Assembly: GCA_013400975.1 (NCBI GenBank)
Contig: WBMZ01000197.1
Location: forward strand, 1-64,000
Direction: 5' to 3'
DNA: 64,000 nucleotides
Source: Atrichornis clamosus
Lineage: Eukaryota > Chordata > Aves > Passeriformes > Menuridae
The position numbers and the translations under genes were made by a program. Every line of letters begins with the position of its first letter. Positions within the stretch are counted from its first letter, which is position 1. Shown here piece after piece: positions 11,974 to 25,328 of the stretch. The notes under the pieces were generated by a model. The model was not told the DNA's origin and searched no databases. It saw only the letters and a list, made by a program, of their open reading frames with translations.

Positions 11974-14559
11974 TGGTTTCCTGCAACGCATCCCTCCCCT
12001 GTAACCTCCATACAGACGGGCACTGCCTTGTGCAGATGGTGCTGCCTGTCCCCAGCCTCCCTCCCAACACATTAAAGCACTCTTCAAACCGCTTCCTCCC
12101 ACGGGGACATTTCAGACCACTTCATAGCCCACCAAGAGCTACCAGCAACTCAGATTTCTTCCCTTGGAACCTTTTCCAAGCCGGAAAAGGTAGGATAAGA
12201 CGCTGATTATGAGTAGTCGCCATTGCAGCAGGGCAGTCGCAGAGCAATCCATACAGAGAACAAAATATGGGTGATCTCAGCCCACAAGAGCCTTATCTGC
12301 CATCTCATTAATTGCAAGCTAGTCACATGTTTTGTTACACAACCTAAAGTATTATCCCTCCACAGGTTTTTCCCTCCAAATTCACTGCAGCAGACACCAG
12401 GCACTAAACTGGTATGAAATGAAAGTTTAGGGGACCATGGTACACAGAGGGAACTTGCCTTCAGCTGATTTCCTAAAGCAGAGAGGCCACAGTGGCCACG
12501 GCACCAGGTGGTTTGTCTCTCCACTTCCCCTTCCTCCTCCCATAACTTCTGCAAGAACAGGTTTGCATCTCTCCAGCCCCAAGGAATGCTCCAGTGCAGC
12601 CCCCATGGAAAGGTACCCAAGGAGCAGCAGCCCCCATGGAGAAGGACCCTTTTGGAAACAGCAAAAGCTGATTTTGTTCACAGTGCAGAGGGACACAAGT
12701 CTGAGCCCCACTTGAAATCGTGTTTAAGGGTGCCAGTAAGTCCCAGTGAATTTCATATCGGCACCAGCTTGTGACCACAAATTACTCAGACACGATGGAG
12801 AGGGAGCAGAGACTGCCAGTGTCCTGTCCAGGGGAGGAGCAGAGGAGACACAGCCCTGGGAATGACATTGGTGTGGAGCTCCACGGGCAGCACGGCCACC
12901 ACTGGTACCACTCGTGCCCGTCTGCCTCGCCCCTGAGCACAGAGACCTCCAGCAACCAGGGACAGCCTCTGCCACAGCCCCACCAGCCCTTCATTATGGG
13001 AATTGCTGGCAACAAATCCATCTTTCTTCTTTTCCTGCTTTGTGCTGTAGACATTCAAGGTGAAGGATGGAGGTGGTTAACTACCTGCCTTCGCCCTTCC
13101 GCAGGGATTTCCAATTCATCTGCCCCTAACCTACATCTTGGCAGCCCAGCCTAGCAACACATCACAAATCATTTGCATCAAGCAGACCCACGGGTGCGCT
13201 GCTGTCACAGGATTTATGGCTGCATCCAAACCACCAGTGCCATGGCCAGGATGGCACAGAGTCGCCCGCAGTTTGACCCTTTAACTGCTCTAAAAAAGTA
13301 CTGAAATATTAAGGATGAGCACAAGACCATGTCACAAAGAAAAAGGAGATAACTTATCAAATAAGGAGGAAAAAAAACAAATAATCCAAAAGCAAAGAAA
13401 ATGAGGGCTTGATAGAAGCTGAGGTTATGCAAGAAGAGGAAGGAAAGAAGCATCTTCCACTCAGCTGGAAAAAGTTTGCACAGAAGAGGCTGCAGGAGAG
13501 TGGAGCACCTTGAGTGCACACTCTCTGCCCTGGGGTGTTTTGTTTGTTTTTTTTCTAAATAGGAGATACAAGTCCAGACTCTGCTCCTGAAGATCCTGTC
13601 AGAGATGGTCCCCAGCCAAGTGGGAAATCCAAAGAGCCTCTCAGAGGAGCTAGAACAAAGCTTTGCATCTGGAGCCATGTATGACAAAAAAACCTTAGAT
13701 CAGTCTGCTCCAAACATTGAGGAAGTCTGGATGGGGCTGAAAGCATGATGGCCAAGATCTGTCTCTTCTCTGACAGGTTAGCCATAAGCAAAGAAGTTAT
13801 TTCTCTGATTTTAACTCTCCAGGTCCAGAAATGGAAACAGCTTCTCTCACAGACACTGTCCAGTAGGAAAAACTTGAGCTGAAGGATTTTGTTTTCACTA
13901 TTAGAGCAAAGACAATCTATCAGCTTGCGAAGCAAGGCCAACAGCAAGTGTGTATTAGATGGCTTTTCTTGGGTTTTAGATGGCCCTTTTGGGCTTCCTT
14001 TTTGCTGTTGTTTAACATTTATTTCAGAAACCAGTCTGTCTAGCAAGCATCCCTTCCCTGTGAGTGCTGGCAAACAGCAGAAGCGGCTGCTCCTCCCCTG
14101 CATCCCCCACCACGCGATCGCAGCGTGCCAGCTGTCATTTGGAAACCCTTATCCCATAACAGCGACTGCCTCTCAGTGGGCTGGGGGCCCCAGATTTATT
14201 TCCATCCCCAAAATTCATGACAAGTGGCCTGATCTGCAAAGAAAAGCTAAAGGCTAGAAGAAGAAACACAGAAACAATAATTCCCCTTGGGCAAAGCATG
14301 CCTTAAATCGTCCTCCTTTTCTGTTTTTGGTTTGGGGGGTTTTTTTTGGCTTTGTTTGGTCTGGATTTAGGGTTCTCTACCGAACCCCCACTGGATCAAA
14401 AGGCCCTTGTGGGTTTGCCTCGTGCAGTCCCCAAAGCTGTGCCGGGGCTCACCCACCGTGGGAGAAGCACGTGCGTGACAGCGACGTCAACAAGCATTTG
14501 TGCTAAAATGCCAGCTTTGGACGGAATATGATGGGTTTTCACAAATACGCTTGCAAACA

Positions 14560-14920
14560 CCCAGGAGACAAACAAACGACGAGGCGGCTGCGGATTGCAC
14601 GTGTGCGGGGAGGGCTGGAGAGCAGCGCCGAGCAAAGAGCGCTGCGGACGCGACGGGGCAGGTAAGGGAGCGCTGACGGACGTGTGAGCGCAGAGAGATC
14701 CCATTGCAAAACCAGGCACGGGCTGTCGCTCCGCCCTGGAGCCTTCACACGCACGCACGGACCCCCCCGGCTGCACTGGGCTTGCACAAGAGCCTCCGAC
14801 CCAAGGAGTGACGCCGGCTTGGGCGCTGCCGGTGCCGGGAGCCTACGGGGCAGCGCCGCGATTTGGCTCCGGCGGGAGCAAACGAGCACAGGCACGGACA
14901 GGATTTATTTTTCCTGTTCA
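14560..14920. promoter_or_regulatory. Small CpG-rich patch with plus-strand splice donor
   Basis: GC and CpG rise sharply over about 360 bp within AT-rich surroundings. Inside it, at 14659-14667, is CAG|GTAAGG on the plus strand, a full-consensus 5' splice site. Together these would fit the first exon of a plus-strand transcript such as a long non-coding RNA. No downstream exon was identified. Confidence 0.4.
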
Positions 14921-17900
14921 AACACATTCGTCTGCAGATTAGCGGCGGCTCCGCACACACGGAGCCCAGATACCACCAGCTGACTCTTCTGCCAGCCCGC
15001 AGCAATCCCAACAGGCAAAAAACACCCGGCTCTTCAGCCAGCCTGTGGTTCCTCTAGGATTAGTGCCCTGCGCTTCAAGCACATAAACCCAGGTGCCAGA
15101 GGGACACCGACCTGCAAACTAATTTTTTTTTTTAACCAAAGCAGAGAGGGAAAAAACTAACACATCTGAGACAGGGGTTCCCTTTCCTACCGAACAGGAA
15201 ATCCGATGTTTCTGGACCAAGTCCAAGAAGGCTCTGTAAAATTCCCAGTTTCTAATTTTCCTCAACAAAAAGAGGCCAAGGCAAAAAGCAAACCCCCAGC
15301 AACCACTACAGCTTCTGTTCCTTATTTAGGGTAGACTATATCTGAAATCTAATTATCTCTCTGCAACTCCCTGTGCAGTCAAGGCAGACAGAGAGGGATC
15401 TCCAAGGAGCAATTCCTTCAGCCTGCCTGAAACATCTGCCTTGGGATGTGACCGACTCTCTCTCAAACTCAGCACCCAGGGAGGCTACACCGAGATTACT
15501 CCAGATCTTGTCTTCTGGGACATGCAACTCAGGCTGCACTTTTACACTCAGCAGAGGAGCCTGTCCTTCCAAATACTAGCCTCTTCAAACACCTGGAGGT
15601 GAAGGAACGTCTTTGGTGTATGTTGACCCAAGGGACTACAACAATCAGTGCGCGAGAGGAGGCTGTTTCATGGTTTGTGCTTTATTTTCCTTTCTTTCCC
15701 CAGATTATGGCAATCTAATAACTGGGTTTAGAGTTCCCACAGCCACGCAACAGTTTGCTTTTCCTTTCATTGGATCAGAAATGTCCCTGCCTGGGGACAG
15801 CTGTGAGACACGAACAGGATATGCCAGTGGGGAAAGTGCACCTCTTGCCAGCTGCAGTGTTCCACATCACTGGCCTGCAGCACGAGAGGTTCCTCAGAAG
15901 TGGATGCTGGTCACCTTGCTACAAGAAAATTAGACAAATGTTGATGCAGCAGTTGAAGAGCTCTTGGACAACCCAGCCAGAGAGGACGTGCCACTCATTC
16001 TGTAAGGAAGATTGGAAAAAAAAGAAAAGTGACTGCTAGTAACATGGTTCATATCAAAGCCAAGCAAGCATCTCTGCAGTTTTTAAACATGAGACAAAAG
16101 GACAAAGCAGTGTTGGCTGGAGACAAAAGAGGAAAGGGCAGGAACAGTGAGAGAAGCACCGGTGACAGTGGGTGCTCAACCCAACCTGAAAGGCAATCCA
16201 TGCTGTCTGAGAGCTCCTCAGTCACTGCTAAAAGCACATCTTTCTGGATAACAGAACAATGTCCTTCAAGGGACACAGTTCCTGCCTCTCTAGAGCCTAT
16301 GCATAAAATGTAATTAAGCTTACATTTCCAGGGACAGCTAATTACGGAGCCACCTGTAAAGAAGCAGTGCCATTCTTGCCCATGTACATCCCAGGAGACT
16401 GGGACTGCTGGTGAGGACTTAAGAGGACTCTGCACAACACAAAGAAGCAGACATACCAGCAACATTTATTGAGACCCTTTCCATCCTTAAGAAATGGATA
16501 GGAAGAACAGAGAGAAATCATGGGTGCAATTGCATTTTAAGTGAGAGGTTAAGGTTTCATGGCACCTTCTTCCAGTGGGAAGGCTGTGTGCTGTGGATGG
16601 CCATCATCTCAGTAGGAGCCACCCCAATCTTCTGAACGTCAGGCTCGGGCAGACTAAAGTTGGAAGGGATTGAACCAGCTTGAAGGGAGGACGAAGGGGA
16701 ACAGCTGTGGAGCTGCAATGTTCAGAATAAAAGCAATGGAGGAAATGGACGAGCTGCCTGCACAATGCCACGGAGTGGGTAACACATAAAACCAACACAA
16801 CACATTTGCAGGCACAAACACAAGGGTGCTACCAATACCTGGTGGAAAGATTGTCATGCCAAAGCATCAGCACCAATGGAAGGCAGAAAGGCAGGTGGCA
16901 AGGGAGGAAAGGAAGGTTCACCCCCTGGGCAAAGATGTCAGGACCAACAACCAACAAACCTGTCTACGTGCTCAGGCAGCTCAGTCTGCCCAGGACACCA
17001 AAAATTGCCACCTCACCTCACACAGGCCACTCTAACCTGAGGCACCTACTCTCAGCTCTGTTGCTCAAGACCAGGGCTTTTGCATCCCACGTGTTGTTCC
17101 TCAGATAGAAAAAGTAACCCCAACTCAGCCGCCGAGCAGAGCCATCTCCTGACCATGGCAGATCCATGTAAAAGTCAGTCCTGGACGCCAAATTTATAAA
17201 CACTCTCTTCCACCATCTGAGTGTGTGTTTGCCAAACACAACCTTACCCAAACCTCCAGCTGGGCTTGCAGAGCTCTGTGGTTTTTCCCTGTGCTTATCT
17301 CCAACCCTGCTCCTATGAACAGCTAATTTCCCTTCTATATCCTTATCTGCCTACTCAAAGAGGGATCTTGCAACACAGAGGTTATTAGCTCCAAAGGCAG
17401 GGTCTTACAGCAGCTCACCACCCTCTGCTCTCCTGAAACCAGACTAATCCTGTCAGCACCCCCAAAACAAGGAACCTGCTGCCCTGTGCCCCTGCAGGAG
17501 CATCTCCAGTAGACCCAGCTCCCTGATCCCTGGGAGCTTGCTGGGAATCTCCAGTACTGCAGTGCAAAAGCCACCCTGCTCCGATAACTGAGTGTAGGCA
17601 GAAAGGAGAAACTTTGCCTGAACAGAGTCAATAATTCTCCAGGAGCATCTGCCAAGGACCAGCACGGAGGCATCTGTACTGCCACTCACACATTTGCTGG
17701 CAAACACCACTTTATTTTACTTATTGTCATCACCTTCATTTAACTCCAGCCCAGGAAGCTCCATAGTGGATGTCAACATGAAAAAGAAAAGGAACTGTTT
17801 TCAAATTTAAAAGTAACATGAAACCCAGCAAACACTAAATTGCCTTGTAATCGAAATCATTATATTTGTTGGTAGGAAACAGAAAAAGCCCAGCTAAGCA

Positions 17901-20203
17901 CTATGTATTTAGCATTTTAAAGCTAAAAATAGCAGTAACTACATCAGCAGAGAGAAGGAGTTTGAACAGAAAGTGAATGATCACCAGCAATTATTTCTGG
18001 ATATTTTAAGTAAGTGCCCTAAAATTGAAAAAGGCAACACATGTTCAAATCCCTATCCTGGCTTACAGGACAAATATATCCAGGTAAAGTACTGGGGAGA
18101 GGGGAGAAATGCTAAAGCCAACCATAAAGAGAACTTGGAGGTTGACAAAGATCAATTATCTGTAAGAAAGTAAGATGTACTTAGGGAAGATTTAACACTG
18201 AGAATGATTTTAGATTTTGAAAGGAAGATTCCTGATATCCTTTAAGAGTTTGGCTACCCAGACCAAATGGTATCTCCTGGTCCACGAATGAGGCCATTCC
18301 ATCAGTGAATACTCCTGACACTTTACGTGGTTCAAAGGTTAATTAATCACATTTGTTCCAAGATATTGGAGAGTTTGGTCAAACTTCAGCAACAGCGTAG
18401 AGTTACAATGTGTTAAACTACACAAGGATATGCTTTTCACCTCATTTAGGAGGATGCTAAACCCAAATCTTGCTCCATGCATGCTCTTCATCAGCCACAG
18501 CTGTGCATTAGCTCCATCACAAGGGGATATTTTCTCCCCAGTCACACCCAGGGTGCAGCACTAGACATCAGCTGCTTAAATTAATGCCCATATCTCCAGA
18601 TCCATATAGCTTTTTCTCAAGCTAATAAAAGTCTCAACATAAGAGATCTCTGAACCATGGACGCTGATTTTCAAAAAGTCTTGGATTTCGGGAGAAATTC
18701 CACAAGGCTAAAAGAAGGCTGATATTTTGTCTGTTTATAAAAGTAAATAATTACAGAGACTAGATTACTATGGACCTGTCAGTCTTAAATTAATCCCTCA
18801 GAAAAGAACAGTTGATACAGAGTTAAAAGAGATTAATGCCAATCAACATGTTCATGAAAAACAAATCTTGTCAAATTAATTCTCATTTTAAGAGATTACA
18901 GTTTCCTTGATGGAGCAATAGTGGCAATGCAGCAATCCACCAGATCACAGCTCTCCTCACTCCGGTTGGGCCAGTCTTGCTCTGAATCAGAAAGCAGAAA
19001 GCCAGCCTGGCATTCCTAAAAATAAATTAAAATCTGGTCAAAGGCTTCAGGATGTATCTGGAAGTGGGAACTCTTTGGGGAAGCCGGGTCCCAGTGGGTT
19101 CTCACATTGTCTCTGTGCTGGTCAGAGTCTTTACTGACAGCCTGGGCAGTAAGAGCATTACTGAGAGCACGGCTGAGATGGAGGGGGAAAGGATTAGGGA
19201 GCCACTGGAAGAAGAGAAGGCTGTGCAGCTGGGAAGCAGTGATGAGTCACCTGATGGAAGCAAGCAGCAGGTCAGTGGCAGGCCCTGCGTGGCTCCAGCC
19301 AGCCTCAGTGTGGTCAGGCTGTGGGAGGAGCCACTCTGATGGACAGCAGGAGCACCAGAGGCAGCTTGAAATGAGCAGGATGACCTCAGCGACTAACACG
19401 ATCCATGGAGGAGCACAGGGAATGTCACACAGGACTGGGAGTGCTGCTGTGGCTGTTGCAATGCCCACTCCAGGTTGGCAAATGCCGGATGAGGGGGATG
19501 TACAGCTCTGTCATGTGGCCCAGGAGGGATCTTGCTGCAGCATAAGGAGCCCGTAGCTCTTCCCTGCTGACCCCTGAGCATCCAGATTCTGCAGGGCCGT
19601 CAGAGGTGAGCAGGCAGAAGCCACCAGCACTTCACTTGGAATCTGATCAAAACAAACGAGACTGGAAATAAAGTCTGTCCTTTTGGCCCCAGGAACAACT
19701 ACCATGAGATTTGGCCTCTCTGTCAGCACAGAGCACACACTTCAGAAAAACCTTAATCAAAGCAGCACTGGGGCAGGGTGACTTTGCCATCTCTTACACA
19801 GCTTGCACAAGTGGCCACAGATCATTCCTTCTGACCATGCAGCTGGCACCACTTCCAAATAGTTATTAAAAATAAATTTAAAAAAATTACTGCTAGCTCA
19901 GGAACCTTTAAGTCCAGCTCACAGCAGCGTTTGTGTGGTGTGAAAGGCAGCCAAGGAACCTGCACACAAACCAAGCCACAGCATAACACACAGCATTATT
20001 AACAGCAACCTACAGCAAGACAAACTCATCACTGAATCCTGCATGGAAATCTGCTCCAGATTACCCATCCCTTTGTATTTAGACTTCCATGGCAGCACGG
20101 CTGCTCCACGGCTCCCGCACCCCTGCAGGGCAGGAGCGGGGAAGGTGGCCCTTGCCTCCCTCCTGCAGCTGGATCCCGGGCCCTGCGAGCTCGTTCTGGA
20201 GAC

Positions 20204-20217
20204 CCACCAGAGGGCAC
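20204..20217 (+). promoter_or_regulatory. CTCF core motif
   Basis: CCACCAGAGGGCAC fits every position of the CTCF core CCASYAGRKGGCRS. It sits in a locally GC-rich stretch between the SNX4 3' end and the CpG patch at 14.6 kb, a sensible place for an insulator. Binding is inferred from sequence only. Confidence 0.65.
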
Positions 20218-23200
20218 TCGGGGTTGCCTTTTCCCTCCGACCACGTCATTTTCCACCTTTCCATCCCGGGGAGCCTCACCACAGCGTCGCTTTTCATCTT
20301 CTGCGGCCACTTACAGCTGCTTTCTGCAGGGAATATAATTGGTGTTATCACATGCCACCATATATACAGATAACAACACATTTGCCGCAGATAAAGGAGC
20401 TATTTATTAATTGTAGTCCCTAAGATGTTGGTGGTACATGGGGCAGCCTGTTTCAGAGCTGCATCAGACAGCAAGCCCCCAGATCCCATGGCTGACTATG
20501 CTGGTGTTTGTAAGATTGGGGTGCCCACAAAGTTTATGCTGCATTTTTGAAGACTGAAGCTTCTTCTCCCTTTTTATTTATTCAGAAAAGTCAAAACAAT
20601 CATATTAAATATAGATACAAAATATTAGACAAATGAAATCTCTCCTGATCTGAGAAATGGTACACCACTATCAGTGTTGAACTCAGCCTCAAGGCCACAG
20701 TCACTACAAGTTTCATCAGATACTATCATTAGACGACCATTTGTATCACACAGCTGCCTTTGACAGCTCTTGAAGCTTCCTTACCTCCTGTTTCCACCTC
20801 CCTGTTTTGACCTCTCCAAAACAAGGCCCACACAGTGCTGCTTTCCCCCTGTCCTGCACAGCCCACCCTGCAGATACAGCAGCTTTCCATCTGTTCTCCT
20901 CTCCAGTTCCACCACCCATCCCATCTCTGCTGTCCTTCCTCCCTGCTTTATCTCCTTACCTTCTTCCATATCTCTCCTCAAAACCTCTCTGCCCTCACGT
21001 GCAGCTTAACTCCCTACTTGCCTGTCTGAGCATGGTATCATCTCTCCTTACCTCCAAATACTCTGCACTTCACCGTCTAGAGTTGTTTTCCTCCAAACCC
21101 ACCCAAAATCCTTTCCAATTTGTCTTTCATGTTTTAGATATGTTCTACAACTACTCAGAGGAAAAAGATTCTTTTTTAAGAAAGTAGCATTAGGAAGGTC
21201 AGTCTAGGTAAGACATTCAAAAGCAACAAAAAGGCAGCCAGCAAAAAACAAACCAAAACAGCTTCTCCCTTGCATTTGACGCTTCAGAAGTCACAATCAC
21301 AAAATCCTTTTGATAACACTCCATCACACCAGGAAGCATCAGAACACTGCAGCCAGAGTGTCACAATCCTTTGCTTATGCAGAAATCTGAGGCTCTCCAG
21401 AGAGGTGCCCAAGGTACCCATGGCAGTCCTACTGTGGAGGGGACACAGGTGACCCTGTTTCAGCTGGGGGGACAATGAAGCCCCTGCCACTCTCAGATAT
21501 TTCTCTGCTCAAGGCTGCAGGGAGTGTCCTGCCTGCCCCAGGGGCAGCCCATAGAGGCGAGCAGCTCACGCCGGTGTCTGTCCTGCACTGCCAAGGGTCT
21601 CTCAGCAGATGGATCAAGAGTGACATCCTTAGGGAGATCCCCTGTCCTAGGAAACACAGCTCTGCTGGGGAAGCAGGTGGGAGCCTGCCAGGCAGAAGCA
21701 GACGTGGACTCATGGCAGCAGCAAAGTGACTGCTTCTACCGGCGATACACAAGTGTTTTGTACTTGGATTGGGCACCAAAGCCTGTGTTCCAAGTTTTCC
21801 AGCTCCCATTCCACTTGCTTCCTCTCTTAGCATTATTTCTAGAGCAGCCCTGCGTGGGGATTTTCACTACACATTGTGCCTCCCCACAGAGCTGCAGGCA
21901 AATACCAGACACAGGCACCAGGGATGTGCAGAACAGGGGGCACAAGGAAACACGGATTAGAGCCCTGCCCTGCCACTGTGTGACAAGCTGGGGAATTAAG
22001 ACAATTTCCTTCCCTGTAATCCTTTAGGCAACATTAGAAAGTGTTTCTCAGTTCTTGAACCAAGATGAACGAAGACATTTCAGTGGCAGGGAGAGTGATA
22101 CAGGAAAATATTCTGAGCTGCAGTGCTCCCAGCCCAGCCAGCTGCTCTGGGACCGCAGCCTTGCTCTGCTGGCTCTGCTGTGTGTTTGGCCACAGCCAAC
22201 ACTTTCCTCTGGCTCACCTGCACAAGGCCAGCTCCTCAGTGTGGCTCGAGCTCCAAGATCTGCTCTGTGCCTGCCAAGGTAGTCCCTGCACACAGCTGCC
22301 AGGTTAACGCTGCTTGGGCTGACGTCCCAGATACTGAAATAATACACTAAAAAAGGAGAGGTCATAAAGCCACTCTATCTTTCCATTTCAGTTGGCTCCC
22401 TCACCCCAGCTCATTTCAGGAACAGACAACAGTAGCAACTAAAATGCATTGACAAGACAAGGTCCTGTCAGTAATGGGGAAGGTCAGGGATAGCATGAGC
22501 AGTGATAATCCACCCAGCAAAGCTTCCTGGGACAGAAGGGACAGGATCAGCAGATCAGATGATCCAGGCAGGTAAACATTCTCATATACAAGCATTTTGT
22601 AAAGATTAATTAAAAGGGTCCTTCTACCTGCTATTATTCTCAAGGCCTCCCACCAATTTTTGATGTTTACTGGATAACTGGCAAACAGAACAAGTTATAG
22701 GAGTTAAATCCACACTGTAACTGGAAAAACGCACACTTTGCAAGTGTACATCTGTCATGTGGGCTCTGTAACCCACATGGAGACAGCCACTAACTGGCTG
22801 GTTTCACCTGAAAAAGTTGAGAAGCTAAAGGAGGAGGAGAAACCTTCACTGTTTGCTATGATCCCCAGGTACACAGACCACACGCAATGCTTTTCTGGAA
22901 ACACAGAAGTAATAAAGTTATTGCAAATTATCCTTAATTCTCCTTTCACATAATTTCTGTCAAATAATGCAAACAGTTTCCAAAAGCAGCTTCTCTTAAC
23001 TAGATGGAGACACACAAGAAATTCAGACAACTGACTTGCAGCAAGCATCTAATTTTGGCCTCAGCACTATGTTCCTCACCTAAAGGGGAAGCTGTGCACA
23101 ATTCACTGAATTTTAAAGCCAAATGTGGAGGTCACTGGAGAGCTAAGATGGACAAGAACCACTTTCAAGAAATCAAACAGCAGTTTTCAGAATGGGAAAG

Positions 23201-24090
23201 AGTTTTTACAAAAAACCAACATAACAAAAATATCAAAGAGCAATTTTATTTATCTTATTTGGCACAAAACTTACAAGAACTGTTTTGTTCCCTTCTTAAA
23301 TTTAGTACAACTAGCAAGGAAAAAAAATGGCATACTTAGACATTTAATGAGCTGTACAGCAAGTGACGTGGAAAGAGGCACCAGAAAGATCTACCAAAAA
23401 TCAAAGTGCATGAAAAATACCTACTCTGAGCGCCTCCTGGTATTGTATTAAGGCACCACTCCTTTAGAAGGTTTACTGAATACATCAAGTGTGCAACTTC
23501 TTGGTTTGGAATGTAAGAGTCCTTCCGCCTGTATCAGAACCGGATACTGCAACCTCTGAATGAAACAGTGCTCCTCCCTATAAATGCTAAAGGAAGAGAC
23601 CTCTTTTTGCCCAACATCACCTCTCAGCCAGGCGTGTCACTGTCATATGCCTTGAAAAAGCCAACACAGGTTATCAGAGTACCAGAATTTTACTTCAGAG
23701 TTTTAAGCTGTAGTGTGCACCAGACCTATGCATTCCTTACAATGGTTTTAAAGAAAAGAAATGCTGCAAAGACAAAAGTAACATGGGACATACCAGTAAC
23801 TACATTTAGAAAGTTTTATCAAAAGAACATTTAAAGACTTTCTGGAGTATCTCTTAAAAAAAAAAGTGAGTAGTGTTACAATTCAAAATAATTAAATACA
23901 CTTTTCAACAGATTATTACAATGCTTCCTTCAAGACTAGCAATCAAGCCTGACAAATTCCACTAGACTTCAGGAACTTCCAGTAAGGATGTAGAAAAAGC
24001 CCAATATTAGACAGTGGAAAGAGATTTTCATTATTTGAAACATTTAATGCAAATACTGTAACTGCAAATCATGTTATACAGGTGTGTATG

Positions 24091-24122
24091 CATATACACA
24101 CATATACACACACTCACACATA
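24091..24122. repeat. CA/TA-rich microsatellite
   Basis: An imperfect run of ATACACA and CACACT units about 1 kb downstream of the SNX4 stop codon. Confidence 0.85.
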
Positions 24123-24957
24123 CTGAAACATCATCACAAGGGCCACACAGACACCCTGGTTCATTGTGGGTTCTGCACGTCACCGCTCGGAAGTACGACA
24201 GAAGCTGCACCAGGTTTATTATTTCAGCACCTTCATTAAGAACTATTTGTTTAAGAACCAAACCACTTCAGTTACAAGGTGCCACAGGCCAGATTCACAC
24301 CAAGTGTAAACAGGTTCCAACCAACCGAAGAGAAGTTGCATCTGCTTCTTACCAGCTTTGACTTTGGTTTTTCTGCTCAGCTGGATCACCAGTCTCCTTT
24401 ACTTGCAGGAAGAAGTTTAATAAGAAATCAATGCCCGTATCAAAACTGAAGTGGGAACCAGTAAATGCAGAATATTGTTATCAAACCACTGTACAACACC
24501 TCTACTGTAGAGAGTTTCAAACATCTCAGGAGTTTGAGACTGCTTAACCTGAACTCTGGAAAAACATATTTCTCTATGGACATGCAAAGGCATTTAAATA
24601 TGAACTCTAGGCATTACAATATTTCATTTTTTCTCCTCTTATGGTGTAGACCTCGAGAACACAACTGTGTGTCCCATTATAAAACCAAAGCACCCTTGAG
24701 CATTAAAAACCTAAACAGCAAGGGCAGGAAAGAAGGGCATCTGGAAGTGATCTACACATTACAGAGCATGGTGTTTCACAAGTCTCAGAACAGTTCAGTT
24801 CATACTTTCTGGAATAACTTTCCCAATACCTTTGTCCCAATACAGAGCTGTAGTTTTCAGTAACTCTTTTACCCCTGCATTATTTGCTACCACATATAAA
24901 ACATGCCACAAAAGTGGCAGTCAGGGCTAAACATTTAACAACATGTCCTTTTCATCC

Positions 24958-24979
24958 TTTATTAACAATTACATTTATT
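24958..24979 (-). terminator. Candidate SNX4 poly(A) signals
   Basis: Two minus-strand AATAAA hexamers occur at 24974-24979 and 24958-24963, about 100-120 nt after the stop codon, with T/G-rich sequence further downstream. Another AATAAA is at 24215-24220. Mammalian SNX4 has a longer 3' UTR, so these near signals may serve a short isoform or not be used. Confidence 0.4.
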
Positions 24980-25077
24980 TCATGATTTGTATATAAGTCA
25001 CGTAGCAATTTAACATTGGTGTTATACACTGTGCTTCCATTCCCTGGCACTTGGAGGAGGAACTCATTTCCAGATAA

Positions 25078-25125
25078 TCACATCTTGCTGAAGCATTCCT
25101 TTGCATTTGTCCAAACCTGAATTCC
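25078..25125 (-). CDS. SNX4: SNX4 exon 14 (terminal coding exon and stop)
   Basis: It encodes GIQVWTNAKECFSKM followed by TGA at 25080-25078, exactly the expected SNX4 C-terminus. The acceptor is TTTTAAAAG|GGA, another AAG acceptor after CTGTTC. The exon continues into the 3' UTR towards lower coordinates. Confidence 0.95.
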   Translation of the reverse strand, partial: GIQVWTNAKECFSKM

Positions 25126-25288
25126 CTTTTAAAAGAACAGTTAAAAAACAATAGGTGGGAATATATTTTATTTGCAAGCCTCATCCACAGACTTTCTTCT
25201 ACAGAAGACTCTAACTCTACAAAGAAGTCCCATAGAACTTCACACAAGAATAAGGCAGAGATCACAATGAAATTAGACCATGCTGTCT

Positions 25289-25328
<40 letters not shown>

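Larger units (their letters stand above)
673..14300. other. Intergenic region, left part
   Basis: Mostly AT-rich sequence without a recognisable gene. It holds CR1 remnants near 5.79-5.86 and 7.18-7.46 kb, a small TA tract and a 14-bp tandem repeat. 11.8-13.2 kb is more GC-rich and shows overlapping frames on both strands of 80-144 residues with no familiar motif. I interpret these as non-coding. Confidence 0.7.
14950..24950. other. Intergenic region between CpG patch and SNX4 3' end
   Basis: No recognisable gene. Frames of 100-150 residues at 15.6-16.5, 19.1-19.6 and 20.0-22.4 kb lack familiar motifs and overlap equally long frames on the other strand. Part of 24.0-24.95 kb may be SNX4 3' UTR. 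A CTCF motif (20204-20217) and a CA/TA simple repeat (24091-24122) are the only defined sites. Confidence 0.7.

Noticed and set aside
11772..13154. Cluster of overlapping frames in a GC-richer block
   Set aside because: Many frames of similar length on both strands at once point to low stop-codon density, not a gene. No family resemblance seen.
13555..14103. 182-residue minus-strand frame
   Set aside because: No recognisable motif, no promoter or splice context, and it overlaps an opposite-strand frame. Consistent with chance.
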